Assembly: GCF_036203305.1 (NCBI RefSeq)
Contig: NZ_CP108131.1
Location: 6,138,001 to 6,202,000 of the forward strand
DNA from: Streptomyces sp. NBC_00190
GTDB taxonomy: Bacteria; Actinomycetota; Actinomycetes; Streptomycetales; Streptomycetaceae
DNA length: 64,000 bases
Direction: 5' to 3'
In this document: positions 37,891 to 46,422 of the stretch, one piece after another
Position numbering within the stretch: the stretch's first letter is position 1
Layout of the letters: every line of letters begins with the position of its first letter
Notes under the pieces: model-generated
What the model saw: the letters and a program-made list of their open reading frames with translations, nothing else
Told to the model about the DNA's origin: nothing
Databases searched by the model: none
Position numbers and translations under genes: made by a program

Positions 37891-39000
37891 CTACTGCGAG
37901 ACCAGGGGCTTCGCGTCGCGTGCCAGCGCGGTGAGCCGCGAGATGGCGCGGAAGTACTTCTTGCGGTACCCGCCGTTCAGCATCTCGTCACTGAAGAGCC
38001 GGTCGAAGGGGACCCCGGAGGCCAGGACGGGGACCTCGCGGTCGTACAGGCGGTCGGCCAGTACCACCAGCCGCAGGGCCGTCGACTGGTCCGGCACCGG
38101 GCCGACGTCGGTCAGGCAGACCGCGGATATCCCGTCGGTCAGCGCGCCGTAGCGGCTCGGGTGGACCCGGGCCAGGTGGTCGAGCAGGCCGGGGAAGTCG
38201 TCCAGGCTCGCGCCCTCGGTCGCGTACGCGGCCTTGGTGACCTGCTCGTCGGAGAAGGGGGCCGGGGCCTCCGGCAGGCCGCGGTGGCGGTAGTCCTGGC
38301 CGTCGATCCGCAGCGGCCGGAAGTGCGCCGACAGCCCCTGGATCTCGCGCAGGAAGTCGGCGGCGGCGAAGCGGCCCTCGCCGAGCTTGCCGGGCAGCGT
38401 GTTGGAGGTGGCGGCCAGCGCCACACCCTGCTCGACCAGGCGGCTGAGCAGCGAGGACACCAGGACGGTGTCGCCCGGGTCGTCCAGTTCGAACTCGTCG
38501 ATGCACAGCAGCCGGTGCCCGCCCAGGGTCTGCACCGTCTGCTGGAAGCCGAGGGCGCCGACCAGGTTGGTCAGCTCCACGAAGGTGCCGAAGGCCTTGA
38601 GCGCGGGCTCGGCCGCGGTGGCGTGCCACAGGGAGGCGAGCAGGTGGGTCTTGCCGACGCCGTAGCCGCCGTCGAGGTAGACCCCGCGCGGGGCGGTGGG
38701 GGGCGTGTTCTTCGCGGTCCTGGCGAACCAGCGGCGCTTGCCCGCGCCGGTGGCGTGTGCGCCGCCGAGGCCCGCCGCGAAACCGCTGAGCACCGTGACG
38801 GCCTCGGTCTGGCTCGGCTGGGACGGGTCCGGGTTGTACGTGTCGAAGCGCACCGAGTCGAAACGCGGCGGCGGCACCATCTCGGCCACCAGTCGTTCGG
38901 CGGGCACCCGCGGCTCGCGGGCGCACAGGGCCTGGGGTCCCACATCGGCTATCGGGGGACGACCGGACGGGGCACCGGAGGTGGAGAGTGATGTTGACAC
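37891..39000 (-). CDS. zapE: ZapE/AFG1-family P-loop ATPase
   Basis: A 369-aa AAA-like ATPase. Walker A is GGYGVGKTHL, Walker B LLCIDEFELDD, and a sensor-like ATSNTLP follows. The family-specific FVELTNLVGALGF and YRHRGLPEA are also present, and the C-terminal RLYDREVPVLASG and GGYRKKYFRAISRL complete it. In E. coli ZapE acts at the division ring; mitochondrial AFG1/LACE1 helps respiratory complexes. GTG at 39000 is the start. A TAGAGT box (39014-39009) ends about 8 nt before it with no ribosome site, so the mRNA may be leaderless. It is divergent from the reductase gene. Confidence 0.9.
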   Translation of the reverse strand: MSTSLSTSGAPSGRPPIADVGPQALCAREPRVPAERLVAEMVPPPRFDSVRFDTYNPDPSQPSQTEAVTVLSGFAAGLGGAHATGAGKRRWFARTAKNTPPTAPRGVYLDGGYGVGKTHLLASLWHATAAEPALKAFGTFVELTNLVGALGFQQTVQTLGGHRLLCIDEFELDDPGDTVLVSSLLSRLVEQGVALAATSNTLPGKLGEGRFAAADFLREIQGLSAHFRPLRIDGQDYRHRGLPEAPAPFSDEQVTKAAYATEGASLDDFPGLLDHLARVHPSRYGALTDGISAVCLTDVGPVPDQSTALRLVVLADRLYDREVPVLASGVPFDRLFSDEMLNGGYRKKYFRAISRLTALARDAKPLVSQ

Positions 39001-39036
39001 AGCACTTAACTCTACGGGGCGTGGCACACTGCACCG

Positions 39037-39819
39037 ATGCGACGCCTGTTCCCTGTGACCGATCAGACACCAGCCCCGTCCCAGGCCCCGGCCGACCGGG
39101 AGTGGTCGCTGGACGAGCTCGCGGATGCGTACGCGTACCCCGCTCTGGGCGAGGGTGCCCACTGGCTGCGGGCGAACATGGTCTCCACCCTGGACGGCGC
39201 GGCCCAGCACGACGGCCGTTCGCAGCCCATCTCCGGCGAGACCGACATGCGGATCTTCGGCACCCTGCGGGCGCTGGCCGATGTGGTGGTCGTCGGCGCG
39301 GAAACGGTTCGCCAGGAGGGCTACCGCCCGGCCCGCGCGCGGGAGGCCTTCGCCGCCCGGCGCGCGGCCGCCGGACAGGGCCCCGCCCCCGCCATCGCGG
39401 TGGTCACCGCGAGCCTGGACCTCGACTTCACGCTCCCCCTGTTCACCTCCCCGCTCGTGCCGACCCTGGTCGTCACGGGGGCCGCCGCGCCCGCGGACCG
39501 GGTGGCCGCGGCCCGCGCGGCCGGCGCCGAGGTCGTGGTGGCGGGCGACGGGGCGGGCGTGGACCCGGCCCGCGCGGTACGGGAGCTCGCCGGGCGGGGG
39601 CTGCGCCGCCAGCTCACCGAGGGCGGGCCACGGCTGCTGGGCCAGTTCGTGGCCGCCGACGCGCTGGACGAGCTGTGCCTGACGATCTCGCCGATGCTCA
39701 CCGCCGGGGACGCCCAGCGGATCTCCGGAGGCCCCTCCGTCACGGTTCCGCACCGGCTCGCGCCCGCGTGTGTACTGGAAGAGGCCGGGTTCCTCTTCAC
39801 GAGCTACCGTCGGATCTGA
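39037..39819 (+). CDS. RibD C-terminal-type pyrimidine reductase family protein
   Basis: A 260-aa protein with the dihydrofolate-reductase-like fold of the RibD reductase domain: WLRANMVSTLDGAAQ, GETDMRIFGTLRALADVVVVGAETVRQEGY, LTEGGPRLLGQFVAADALDELCL and TISPMLTAGDAQRISGG. The NADPH-binding and substrate loops look intact. It lacks the deaminase domain of RibD, so it could reduce a riboflavin precursor or another pyrimidine. Its ATG lies 36 nt from the divergent zapE start, so the promoters overlap. Confidence 0.83.
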   Translation: MRRLFPVTDQTPAPSQAPADREWSLDELADAYAYPALGEGAHWLRANMVSTLDGAAQHDGRSQPISGETDMRIFGTLRALADVVVVGAETVRQEGYRPARAREAFAARRAAAGQGPAPAIAVVTASLDLDFTLPLFTSPLVPTLVVTGAAAPADRVAAARAAGAEVVVAGDGAGVDPARAVRELAGRGLRRQLTEGGPRLLGQFVAADALDELCLTISPMLTAGDAQRISGGPSVTVPHRLAPACVLEEAGFLFTSYRRI

Positions 39820-39954
39820 CAAGGGGCGGAATTTGTCGTTCCGCTTAGCTTTCGCTGGGCACATATACCTGCGCAGGCCCCGTGCGACAGCGGGGCAGGA
39901 TGGTTTCCGCAGGGGCCGGCCAGCCGGCCTCGGCCCATGAAGGAGAGGGCGTCC

Positions 39955-40422
39955 GTGTTCACGAGCGTATTGATGATCGAGCAGCCGCTGACCTCGGTGG
40001 ACGTGGACTTCGTCACCACCCTGCACGGAGACGACCAGGTCTCCTTCGTCGTCCTCATGCAACCCCGGGGAGACCAGGACCGACTGCTGCGCGCCATCGA
40101 CGACGTAGCGCTCGGCGAGCTCCCCGAGGCCATCCGCGAGGGCGACGAGCCCGAGGGCGATGCCGCCCGCGGCCCCGCGGCGCACGCCCTCGCGCACTCC
40201 CTGAACGCCCTGCGCCAGAAGGGCGCGGGCGCCACGGGGCAGCTCATCGGGGACCACCCGCTCGACAAACTGAAGACCGTCGTGGAGGAGACCGGGGCCG
40301 ACGAGGTGATCGTCCTGACCGCCCCGCACTTCGTGGAGGAGTTCTTCCACCGGGACTGGGCCTCCCGGGCCCGCCACATGGTCGGCGTTCCGGTGCTCAA
40401 GCTCTTCGCCCACAACGAATAG
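39955..40422 (+). CDS. conserved USP-like small protein (often misnamed indole-3-glycerol phosphate synthase)
   Basis: A 155-aa protein. GTG at 39955 is the start because AAGGAGAG (39940-39947) sits 8 nt before it; the in-frame ATG at 39937 is itself part of that ribosome site. The N-terminal half is VLMIEQPLTSVDVDFVTTLHGDDQVSFVVLM, and the C-terminal half (TGQLIGDHPLDKLKTVVEETGADEVIVLT) resembles universal-stress/Rossmann-like folds. Homologues in databases often carry an indole-3-glycerol phosphate synthase label, as I recall, but no TIM barrel is present at this length. The function is unknown. It lies 57 nt upstream of murC. Confidence 0.7.
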   Translation: MFTSVLMIEQPLTSVDVDFVTTLHGDDQVSFVVLMQPRGDQDRLLRAIDDVALGELPEAIREGDEPEGDAARGPAAHALAHSLNALRQKGAGATGQLIGDHPLDKLKTVVEETGADEVIVLTAPHFVEEFFHRDWASRARHMVGVPVLKLFAHNE

Positions 40423-40479
40423 GCTGGGCGGGCACAGCCCACGCGCACACGTACAGCACTCGATCCTGGAGCGACCTGA

Positions 40480-41877
40480 ATGAAGCCCGGCCTGCCGACC
40501 GCCATGGAACGGCCCCACTTCATCGGCATCGGCGGCGCCGGCATGTCCGGCATCGCGAAGATCCTGGCCCAGCGCGGCGCGCAGGTGGCCGGCAGCGACA
40601 GCCGGGGGGACTCCGACACCGCCCACGCGCTGCGGGCGCACGGCGCCACGGTCCACGGCGGCCACGCCCCCGGCAACCTCGCCGACGACTCCACCTGCGT
40701 GGTCGTCTCCAGCGCCATCCGCGCCGACAACCCCGAGCTGGCGCGCGCCGCCGAGCTCGGCATCCCCGTGGTGCACCGCTCCGACGCGCTGGCCGCGCTG
40801 ATGGACGGGCTGCGCCCGATCGCCGTCGCCGGTACGCACGGCAAGACCACCACCACCTCGATGCTGGCGGTGTCCCTCTCGGCGCTGGGTCTGGACCCCT
40901 CGTACGCCATCGGCGGCGACCTGGACGCCCCCGGCTCCAACGCCCACCACGGCGAGGGCGACATCTTCGTCGCCGAGGCGGACGAGAGCGACCGCACCTT
41001 CCACAAGTACAGCCCGCAGGTCGCGATCATCCTCAACGCGGAGCTTGACCACCACGCGAACTACGCGTCGATCGAGGAGATCTACGAGTCCTTCGAGACC
41101 TTCGTCTCCAAGGTCGTGCCCGGCGGCACGCTCGTCGTCGCCCACGGCCAGGAGGGCGCGGCCGAGATCGCCCGCCGGGTCGCCGGCCGGGAGGGCCTGA
41201 GCGTCGTCACGTACGGCGAGGAGCCCGAGGCCGACGTCCGGATCACGAAGATCACCCCGCGCGGGCTGACCAGCGAGGTCACGGTCGTCCTCGACGGCCG
41301 GATGCTCACCTTCACCGTCTCCGTGCCCGGCCGCCACTACGCGCACAACGCCGTCGCGGCGCTGGCCGCCGGCGTGGCCCTCGGCATCCCGGCGCACAAC
41401 CTCGCCTCCGCCCTCGGCAAGTACACCGGGGTCAAGCGCCGCCTCCAGCTCAAGGGCGAGGCGGCCGGCGTCCAGGTGATCGACTCCTACGCGCACCACC
41501 CCACGGAGATGACCGCCGACCTGGAGGCCATCCGCGGCGCCGCCGGGGACTCCCGCATCCTGGTCGTCTTCCAGCCCCACCTCTTCTCCCGCACCCAGGA
41601 GCTGGGCAAGGAGATGGGCCAGGCCCTGGCCCTGGCCGACGCCTCGGTGGTCCTCGACATCTACCCGGCCCGCGAGGACCCGATCCCCGGCATCACCAGC
41701 GAGCTGATCATCGCCGCCGCCCGGGCCGCGGGCGCCGACGTCACCGCCGAGCACTCCAAGGAGGCCGTCGCCGACGTCATCGCGGGAATGGCCAAGCCCG
41801 GTGATCTCGTTCTCACCATGGGCGCGGGCGACGTCACGGATCTGGGGCCTCAGATCCTCGCCCGCCTGTCGAACTGA
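40480..41877 (+). CDS. murC: UDP-N-acetylmuramate--L-alanine ligase
   Basis: A 465-aa Mur ligase that adds L-Ala to UDP-MurNAc with ATP in peptidoglycan precursor synthesis. The nucleotide-sugar Rossmann domain is HFIGIGGAGMSGIA, the ATP loop AVAGTHGKTTTTSML, the acidic and metal segment AEADESDRTFHKY, the HHANYAS segment and the C-terminal ligase domain VQVIDSYAHHPTEM. In many bacteria murC lies in the dcw cluster; here it stands with msrB, as in other Streptomyces. msrB starts 15 nt after its stop. Confidence 0.96.
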   Translation: MKPGLPTAMERPHFIGIGGAGMSGIAKILAQRGAQVAGSDSRGDSDTAHALRAHGATVHGGHAPGNLADDSTCVVVSSAIRADNPELARAAELGIPVVHRSDALAALMDGLRPIAVAGTHGKTTTTSMLAVSLSALGLDPSYAIGGDLDAPGSNAHHGEGDIFVAEADESDRTFHKYSPQVAIILNAELDHHANYASIEEIYESFETFVSKVVPGGTLVVAHGQEGAAEIARRVAGREGLSVVTYGEEPEADVRITKITPRGLTSEVTVVLDGRMLTFTVSVPGRHYAHNAVAALAAGVALGIPAHNLASALGKYTGVKRRLQLKGEAAGVQVIDSYAHHPTEMTADLEAIRGAAGDSRILVVFQPHLFSRTQELGKEMGQALALADASVVLDIYPAREDPIPGITSELIIAAARAAGADVTAEHSKEAVADVIAGMAKPGDLVLTMGAGDVTDLGPQILARLSN

Positions 41878-41892
41878 GGGAGCGGGAACGTC

Positions 41893-42300
41893 ATGGCGTA
41901 CGAGGTCGAGAAGACGGACGAGCAGTGGCAGGCGGAGCTGACCCCGTCCGAGTACCAGGTGCTGCGCCTCGCGGGCACCGAGCCGGCCTTCCGCGGTGAG
42001 TACACGTCCACCAAGACGGAAGGCGTCTACTCCTGTCGCGGCTGCGGGGCGGAGCTGTTCCGCTCCACGGAGAAGTTCGAGTCGCACTGCGGCTGGCCGT
42101 CCTTCTTCGACCCGAAGGACACCGAGGCCGTCGAGCTGATCGCCGACACCTCGCACGGCATGGTCCGCACCGAGGTCCGCTGCGCGGCGTGCGGCTCCCA
42201 CCTCGGCCACGTCTTCGAGGGCGAGGGCTACCCGACGCCGACGGACCAGCGGTACTGCATCAACTCCATCTCCCTGCGGCTCACCCCGGACGAGGCCTGA
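41893..42300 (+). CDS. msrB: peptide-methionine (R)-S-oxide reductase
   Basis: A 135-aa enzyme that repairs methionine-R-sulfoxide in proteins. The catalytic Cys is in the C-terminal RYCINSISL. Two CxxC pairs (CRGCG and CAACG) form the structural zinc site. HCGWPSF carries the conserved substrate-site Trp, and HLGHVF follows the second pair. AGGGAGCGGG precedes the ATG. It is co-transcribed with murC and closed by a long hairpin. Confidence 0.96.
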   Translation: MAYEVEKTDEQWQAELTPSEYQVLRLAGTEPAFRGEYTSTKTEGVYSCRGCGAELFRSTEKFESHCGWPSFFDPKDTEAVELIADTSHGMVRTEVRCAACGSHLGHVFEGEGYPTPTDQRYCINSISLRLTPDEA

Positions 42301-42313
42301 CACCTTCGGTCCG

Positions 42314-42367
42314 CTCGCCCTGCTCCGCGTGACACCGCCGGCGGTCACCGCGCCGGAGCAGGGCGAG
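42314..42367 (+). terminator. terminator after msrB
   Basis: CTCGCCCTGCTCCG pairs perfectly with CGGAGCAGGGCGAG (14 bp). The loop between them contains a second palindrome (ACCGCCGGCGGT), giving a tall, strong structure. Confidence 0.85.
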
Positions 42368-42445
42368 GCGGTGCCGCGCGGCCCGGGCTCCGGGGCCCTG
42401 CCGGGCGCGGCCCGTGATCTCGGGGACATCGCGGTTGGATTGCGA

Positions 42446-42466
42446 TCCGGTCTCCGGTCTCCGGTC
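42446..42466 (+). repeat. three tandem TCCGGTC heptamers
   Basis: Three exact 7-bp copies in a row, about 70 nt upstream of a candidate -10 box for the conservon. They could be regulator half-sites spaced by less than one helical turn, or a simple slippage repeat. Confidence 0.5.
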
Positions 42467-42684
42467 TGCGCGGTTCTGCCGCAGATACGACGATTTTGCC
42501 GCGGAAGACATCTATCCGCTTCTTCGGTGTGGCTGGTTATGATCGGCACCCTCACATCCCGCCACAGCCGCACCGGTTGTGCCCGTCCCCACCCCAGGCC
42601 GGCGCAAGTCTCGGATGCTGGGCTGCCACCGCTGCCACCGCTGCCCCCGATGTCCGCAGCTCGTCCCCCCGCCCCCGAGGACCG

Positions 42685-45030
42685 ATGTCTCCCATAGAAC
42701 CCGAAGGCGCACGAGGGCAGTCGACGTCTCGTCGGCGGCGTACCGTACGCCTGCGTACTCTGCTCATCCTGCTGGCGGTGATCCCCACCGTGGCGATGGG
42801 CACCCAAGTGGCCGTGACCGCTCAACGCTTGCTGGCCCAGTCGGAGCGCCTGCGGGCCGATGTCGCGGCCGCCGAGCGGTTGGGCGTACCGCTGTACACG
42901 CTCATGGTCGACCTGCAGGCCGAGCGGACGGTGACCGCCGCGCGGTGGGCGGGCGCCGCCGGCGCCGAGGAGGAGCTGCGGGACCGGCGGGAGGCGACGG
43001 ACCGGGCTGCGGCCGAGTTCCGTCGGCTGGCGGCCGATTCGGCCGCGGCCTTCGGGGGAGTGAACCATCGGCTCGACGGCCTGGCCGCAAACCGCCAGCG
43101 TGCGGATGCCGGCAGCGGCGGAGCCGACGGCATGCTCGCCTACTACACCGGGGCGATCGGCGCGATCATCCAGGTGTACCAGCAGGAGTTCAGCCACGCC
43201 GAAGACGCTGAACTCGCGCAGGAGAGCCGGCCCGTGGTGCCCATGCTCTCGGCCACCGAGATGGTGGCGCGCGAGGATTCGATCCTGGCCCTGGCCGGGC
43301 CGTCCAGGGAGCTGAACTCCGCCTCCTTCGACCAGTTCATCAGCGCCATGGGGTCCCAGCGGTACCTCAACGAGACATGGATCGCGCCGTATCTGTCCGA
43401 GCGTGACCGGCGGTTCTACGAGCGGATCCTCGCCTCCTCGGACTGGCAGACGAAGATCCGTATCGAGAACGCGATCGTCTCCGACCACAAGGACATCGAA
43501 TACGGCATCAAGCTGCCCGCCGAGGTCGGCGACTGGCGGTCCGCGCACGAGAACTTCTCGGTGCAGATGGCCACGCTCAACGTCGACCGTGCGCGGCAGG
43601 TGCTCACGCGCGGCGAGGCCAAGGCCGAAGAGCTACAGACCGAGGTCGCCTGGCTGATCGGCGGAAGCGGCGGCGGACTGCTGGCCGTCGTGCTCGTGGT
43701 CGTGCTCACCACGCGGTCGGTGCTCCGCCGCCTGCACGTCCTGCACGAGCGCACGGTGACCGTCGCCGAGGAAACCCTGCCCGACGTCGTCGCCCGGCTC
43801 CAGCGCGGGGAGACCGTCGACGCCGCGGCGCTGCCGGCGGTGCGCGGCGACCGGGACGAGGTCGGACGCGTCAGCGACGCGTTCGCCCGGGCCGTCGCCG
43901 TATCCGTCGACGGACACCGGCAGCTCGCGGCCGAGCGTCACGGCTTCGGTCTGTTCGCCGCGGGCATCGCCTCGCGCACCGGAAACCTGGTCAGCCGCCA
44001 GCTGAGCCTCACCGAGGACCTCCAGGACACCTTCGGCCACGACGAAGCACTGCTCGCACAGTTGATGCGGGCCGACCAGCTGACGGTGGGCATGCGGCGG
44101 CAGATCGAGAACCTCCTCATCCTGGCGGGCGGCGAGGTCCCCGACCCGCACACCGCGCCCATGCGCGTCGCCGACCTGCTGCGCGAAGCCGCCGCTGAGG
44201 TCGAGGACTTCCGCCGCATCGAGCGGCAGGCCCTGGACGAGACCAGCGTGGAACCGCGCGTGATCAGCCAGATCAGCCACCTGCTCGCGGAACTGCTGGA
44301 CAACGCCACCCGGTTCTCCCCGCCGCGGTCGAAGGTGGTCATCCGCGCCGAACTGGTGGCGGACGGGCTGTCGGTCGAGATCGAGGACCGTGGGCCGCGG
44401 GTGACTCCCGAGAGGTACGAGGAGATGAACGGCCGCCTGCACCAGGCCCCGCCGTACTCCGTCCTGGCGCAGAACGCGCACCGGCTGGGGCTCTTCGTGG
44501 TCGGCCACCTCGCCGACCAGCTCCGGGCGACGGTCACCCTCCGCCGCTCGGTGTTCGGAGGGACCTCCGCCGTGGTGATCCTTCCCGGGGAGCTGCTGGT
44601 GGCGACCGAGGGGGAAGCGCCGCGCGAACCCGCGAGGCCGGCCCCGGCCCCTGCCCCGGCCCCGGCCCCGGCCCAGGCGGCGCCCGCAGCCGCTCCCTCC
44701 GCCCCCGCACCGCTCGGTCCCGAGGAACGCAAGCCCGAGCTGGTCCTGCACACGGGCGCCGGGCTGCCGAGCCGCGGTACGAAGGTGCCCGGGGCCGTGG
44801 CCGCAGCCGCGGCCGCGCCCGCACCGGCGCCGGCGGCCGGCCCCACGCGGCCGGCCCTCCCCGAGCGCGTCCCGCAGGCCCACATCGCCGAGCAGCTGCG
44901 CGCCCCTCGCGCACCGGAAACAGCCGTCCCGCAGGACACGGCGACACCCGAAGAGGTGGCCGACGCCTGGGCGGACTACGAACAGGGGACCCAGACAGTG
45001 GAAGAAGAGCTCCGACGGGATCAGCCATGA
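42685..45030 (+). CDS. cvnA: conservon sensor kinase-like protein CvnA
   Basis: A 781-aa membrane sensor. An Arg-rich start precedes helix 1 (about 25-45) and an extracellular nitrate/nitrite-sensor-like (NIT) domain of about 280 residues (LMVDLQAERTVTAARWAG). Helix 2 (WLIGGSGGGLLAVVLVVVL), a HAMP-like region and an ATPase domain (HLLAELLDNATRFSPP, IEDRGPRVTPERYEEMN, GLFVVGHLADQL) follow. The last 150 residues are Pro/Ala-rich. The phospho-accepting His seen in true kinases is not obvious. ATG at 42685 follows GAGG closely. It overlaps cvnB by ATGA. In conservons CvnA-D form a membrane complex likened to eukaryotic G-protein signalling. Confidence 0.88.
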   Translation: MSPIEPEGARGQSTSRRRRTVRLRTLLILLAVIPTVAMGTQVAVTAQRLLAQSERLRADVAAAERLGVPLYTLMVDLQAERTVTAARWAGAAGAEEELRDRREATDRAAAEFRRLAADSAAAFGGVNHRLDGLAANRQRADAGSGGADGMLAYYTGAIGAIIQVYQQEFSHAEDAELAQESRPVVPMLSATEMVAREDSILALAGPSRELNSASFDQFISAMGSQRYLNETWIAPYLSERDRRFYERILASSDWQTKIRIENAIVSDHKDIEYGIKLPAEVGDWRSAHENFSVQMATLNVDRARQVLTRGEAKAEELQTEVAWLIGGSGGGLLAVVLVVVLTTRSVLRRLHVLHERTVTVAEETLPDVVARLQRGETVDAAALPAVRGDRDEVGRVSDAFARAVAVSVDGHRQLAAERHGFGLFAAGIASRTGNLVSRQLSLTEDLQDTFGHDEALLAQLMRADQLTVGMRRQIENLLILAGGEVPDPHTAPMRVADLLREAAAEVEDFRRIERQALDETSVEPRVISQISHLLAELLDNATRFSPPRSKVVIRAELVADGLSVEIEDRGPRVTPERYEEMNGRLHQAPPYSVLAQNAHRLGLFVVGHLADQLRATVTLRRSVFGGTSAVVILPGELLVATEGEAPREPARPAPAPAPAPAPAQAAPAAAPSAPAPLGPEERKPELVLHTGAGLPSRGTKVPGAVAAAAAAPAPAPAAGPTRPALPERVPQAHIAEQLRAPRAPETAVPQDTATPEEVADAWADYEQGTQTVEEELRRDQP

Positions 45031-45440
45031 CCACAAACACTGCGACATCCAACGACGCGATCTACAGCGTCCTGGACAACAACCTGAGCAGGATCGCCGG
45101 CATCCAGGGAGCCGTGCTCCTGTCCAACGACGGCATCAGGCTGAGCGCCTACCTGCTGGACCAGCCCCAGGCCGAGCGCATGGCGGCCGCGGCCTCCGGC
45201 ATCGCGGCCACGATGAAGGCGATATCCCGGGAGGTCGACGGCGGCCGCGTCATCCGCCAGCTGGTGGAGATGGACGACCGGTACCTCTGCATAGTCGGGT
45301 GCGGGGAGGGCAGCACCCTCATCGTGGTGACCTCCCGCAAGGCGCGGCTCGGGGAGCTGGGCGGCGAGGCCGTACGGACCGCCCAGGCGCTCGGCGAGTG
45401 GCTGGGCACCCCCGAGCGCGCCCCTCTCCCGACCTCGTAA
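45027..45440 (+). CDS. cvnB: conservon roadblock/LC7 protein CvnB
   Basis: A 137-aa roadblock/LC7 domain protein: LDNNLSRIAGIQGAVLLSNDGIRLSAY, AAAASGIAATMKAISREVDGG, VEMDDRYLCIVGCGEGSTLIV. It is thought to act as a regulator, with GAP- or GEF-like roles, of the CvnD GTPase at the membrane. Its ATG overlaps the cvnA stop (ATGA), and its TAA overlaps the cvnC start by one base, so all four proteins are made in step. Confidence 0.93.
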   Translation: MTTNTATSNDAIYSVLDNNLSRIAGIQGAVLLSNDGIRLSAYLLDQPQAERMAAAASGIAATMKAISREVDGGRVIRQLVEMDDRYLCIVGCGEGSTLIVVTSRKARLGELGGEAVRTAQALGEWLGTPERAPLPTS

Positions 45441-45808
45441 TGGCGGAAGACGAGCCACGGCCCGCAAGACGCCGCCGGACGCGGCTGTACGCCCTGACCG
45501 ACGGCCGTACAGCCGCACCGCACACCGTCCTCACCATGGACACCACGATCACGGCGGCGGTCGCCGAGGACGCCCGAGGCGGCCTGCCCACCGAGTGGCA
45601 GGCCGTCCTGGCCATGTGCGCGGAGCCCGGCGGCCTGGCGGTCGCCGAGATCGCGGCGCGGATGCACATCCGTCTCACCCCGATGACGCTGCTCCTCGGC
45701 GAACTGGCCGACCGCGGGCTGATCCACCACCGGCCGCCCCTGGAGGGCGCCGAGACCACCAACGTCCACCTGCTCATGAGAATCAGGGACAACCTTGCCC
45801 GGATATGA
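45440..45808 (+). CDS. cvnC: conservon DUF742 protein CvnC
   Basis: A 122-aa DUF742 protein. A basic N-terminus (ARRRRTRLYALTDGRT) is followed by a winged-helix-like segment (WQAVLAMCAEPGGLAVAEIAARMHI, LTPMTLLLGELADRGLIHHRPP) and the conserved end HLLMRIRDNLARI. Its exact role in the complex is not known. It is joined to cvnB by a TAATG junction, and its last 14 nt overlap cvnD. Confidence 0.92.
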   Translation: MAEDEPRPARRRRTRLYALTDGRTAAPHTVLTMDTTITAAVAEDARGGLPTEWQAVLAMCAEPGGLAVAEIAARMHIRLTPMTLLLGELADRGLIHHRPPLEGAETTNVHLLMRIRDNLARI

Positions 45809-46388
45809 CACCCCCGCCACTCAGGAATCGGCTCCGGTCAAGATCCTCATCGCCGGTGGGTTCGGGGTCGGGAAGACGACCCTGGTGGAGACGATCTCCG
45901 AGATCGAGCCGCTGCGTACGGAGGAGCGGCTGACGGCCGCGGGTGTCGGCGTCGACGACCTCGACGGAATCGAGTCCAAGGCGGTCACCACCGTGGCGAT
46001 GGACTTCGGCCGGATCACCCTCACCGACGCCGGAGTCGTCCTCTACCTGTTCGGTACGCCGGGCCAGGAACGCTTCTGGTTCATGTGGGACGACCTGCTG
46101 AACGGGGCGCTCGGGGCGATCGTGCTGGTCGACACGCGACGCCTCGACCGGAGCTTCCCGGCCGTCGACTTCTTCGAGAGCCGCGGACTGCCCTTCGTGG
46201 TCGGCGCGAACTGCTTCCACGGCGAACAGGCGTACACCGCAGAGGAGATCGGAGCGGCCCTGCACCTGCGCGACCCGAACACGCCCGTCCTCATGCTCGA
46301 TGCCCGCTCCCGCCAGGACGTCCGCGCCTGCCTGCTCTCGCTCCTCGACCAGCTCATCGCCAACGCGGAGGCCGTGGCGACCGTCTGA
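45795..46388 (+). CDS. cvnD: conservon small GTPase CvnD
   Basis: A 197-aa P-loop GTPase. G1 is ILIAGGFGVGKTTLVE, G3 is FGTPGQERFWFMW, and later segments (VVGANCF, MLDARS) stand for the guanine-specificity loops, which are non-canonical, as in other CvnD proteins. The first in-frame start is TTG at 45795, overlapping cvnC by 14 nt; the conserved fold begins about 15 residues in, so a start near here is required. It is the presumed switch of the conservon complex. Confidence 0.9.
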   Translation: MPGYDTPATQESAPVKILIAGGFGVGKTTLVETISEIEPLRTEERLTAAGVGVDDLDGIESKAVTTVAMDFGRITLTDAGVVLYLFGTPGQERFWFMWDDLLNGALGAIVLVDTRRLDRSFPAVDFFESRGLPFVVGANCFHGEQAYTAEEIGAALHLRDPNTPVLMLDARSRQDVRACLLSLLDQLIANAEAVATV

Positions 46389-46422
46389 AGCGGTCGAACC
46401 GGCTGAACGACGGGGCCCGCGG

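Larger units (their letters stand above)
42301..42684. other. 384-nt gap between msrB and the conservon
   Basis: It holds the msrB terminator (42314-42367), a run of three TCCGGTC 7-mers (42446-42466) and a TATGAT (42538-42543) that fits a -10 box, though without a convincing -35. A transcript from there would have a 5' leader of about 135 nt before cvnA. No small gene is supported. Confidence 0.5.

Noticed and set aside
39937..40422. Indole-3-glycerol phosphate synthase
   Set aside because: The product is 155 aa and lacks the TIM-barrel motifs of TrpC; the database label is probably inherited in error.
39001..43548. Very long open frame on the minus strand upstream of zapE
   Set aside because: It runs antisense through the reductase, murC, msrB and cvnA, is low-complexity (Arg/Gly/Glu/Asp/His-rich) and results from GC3 bias. 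zapE itself starts at 39000.
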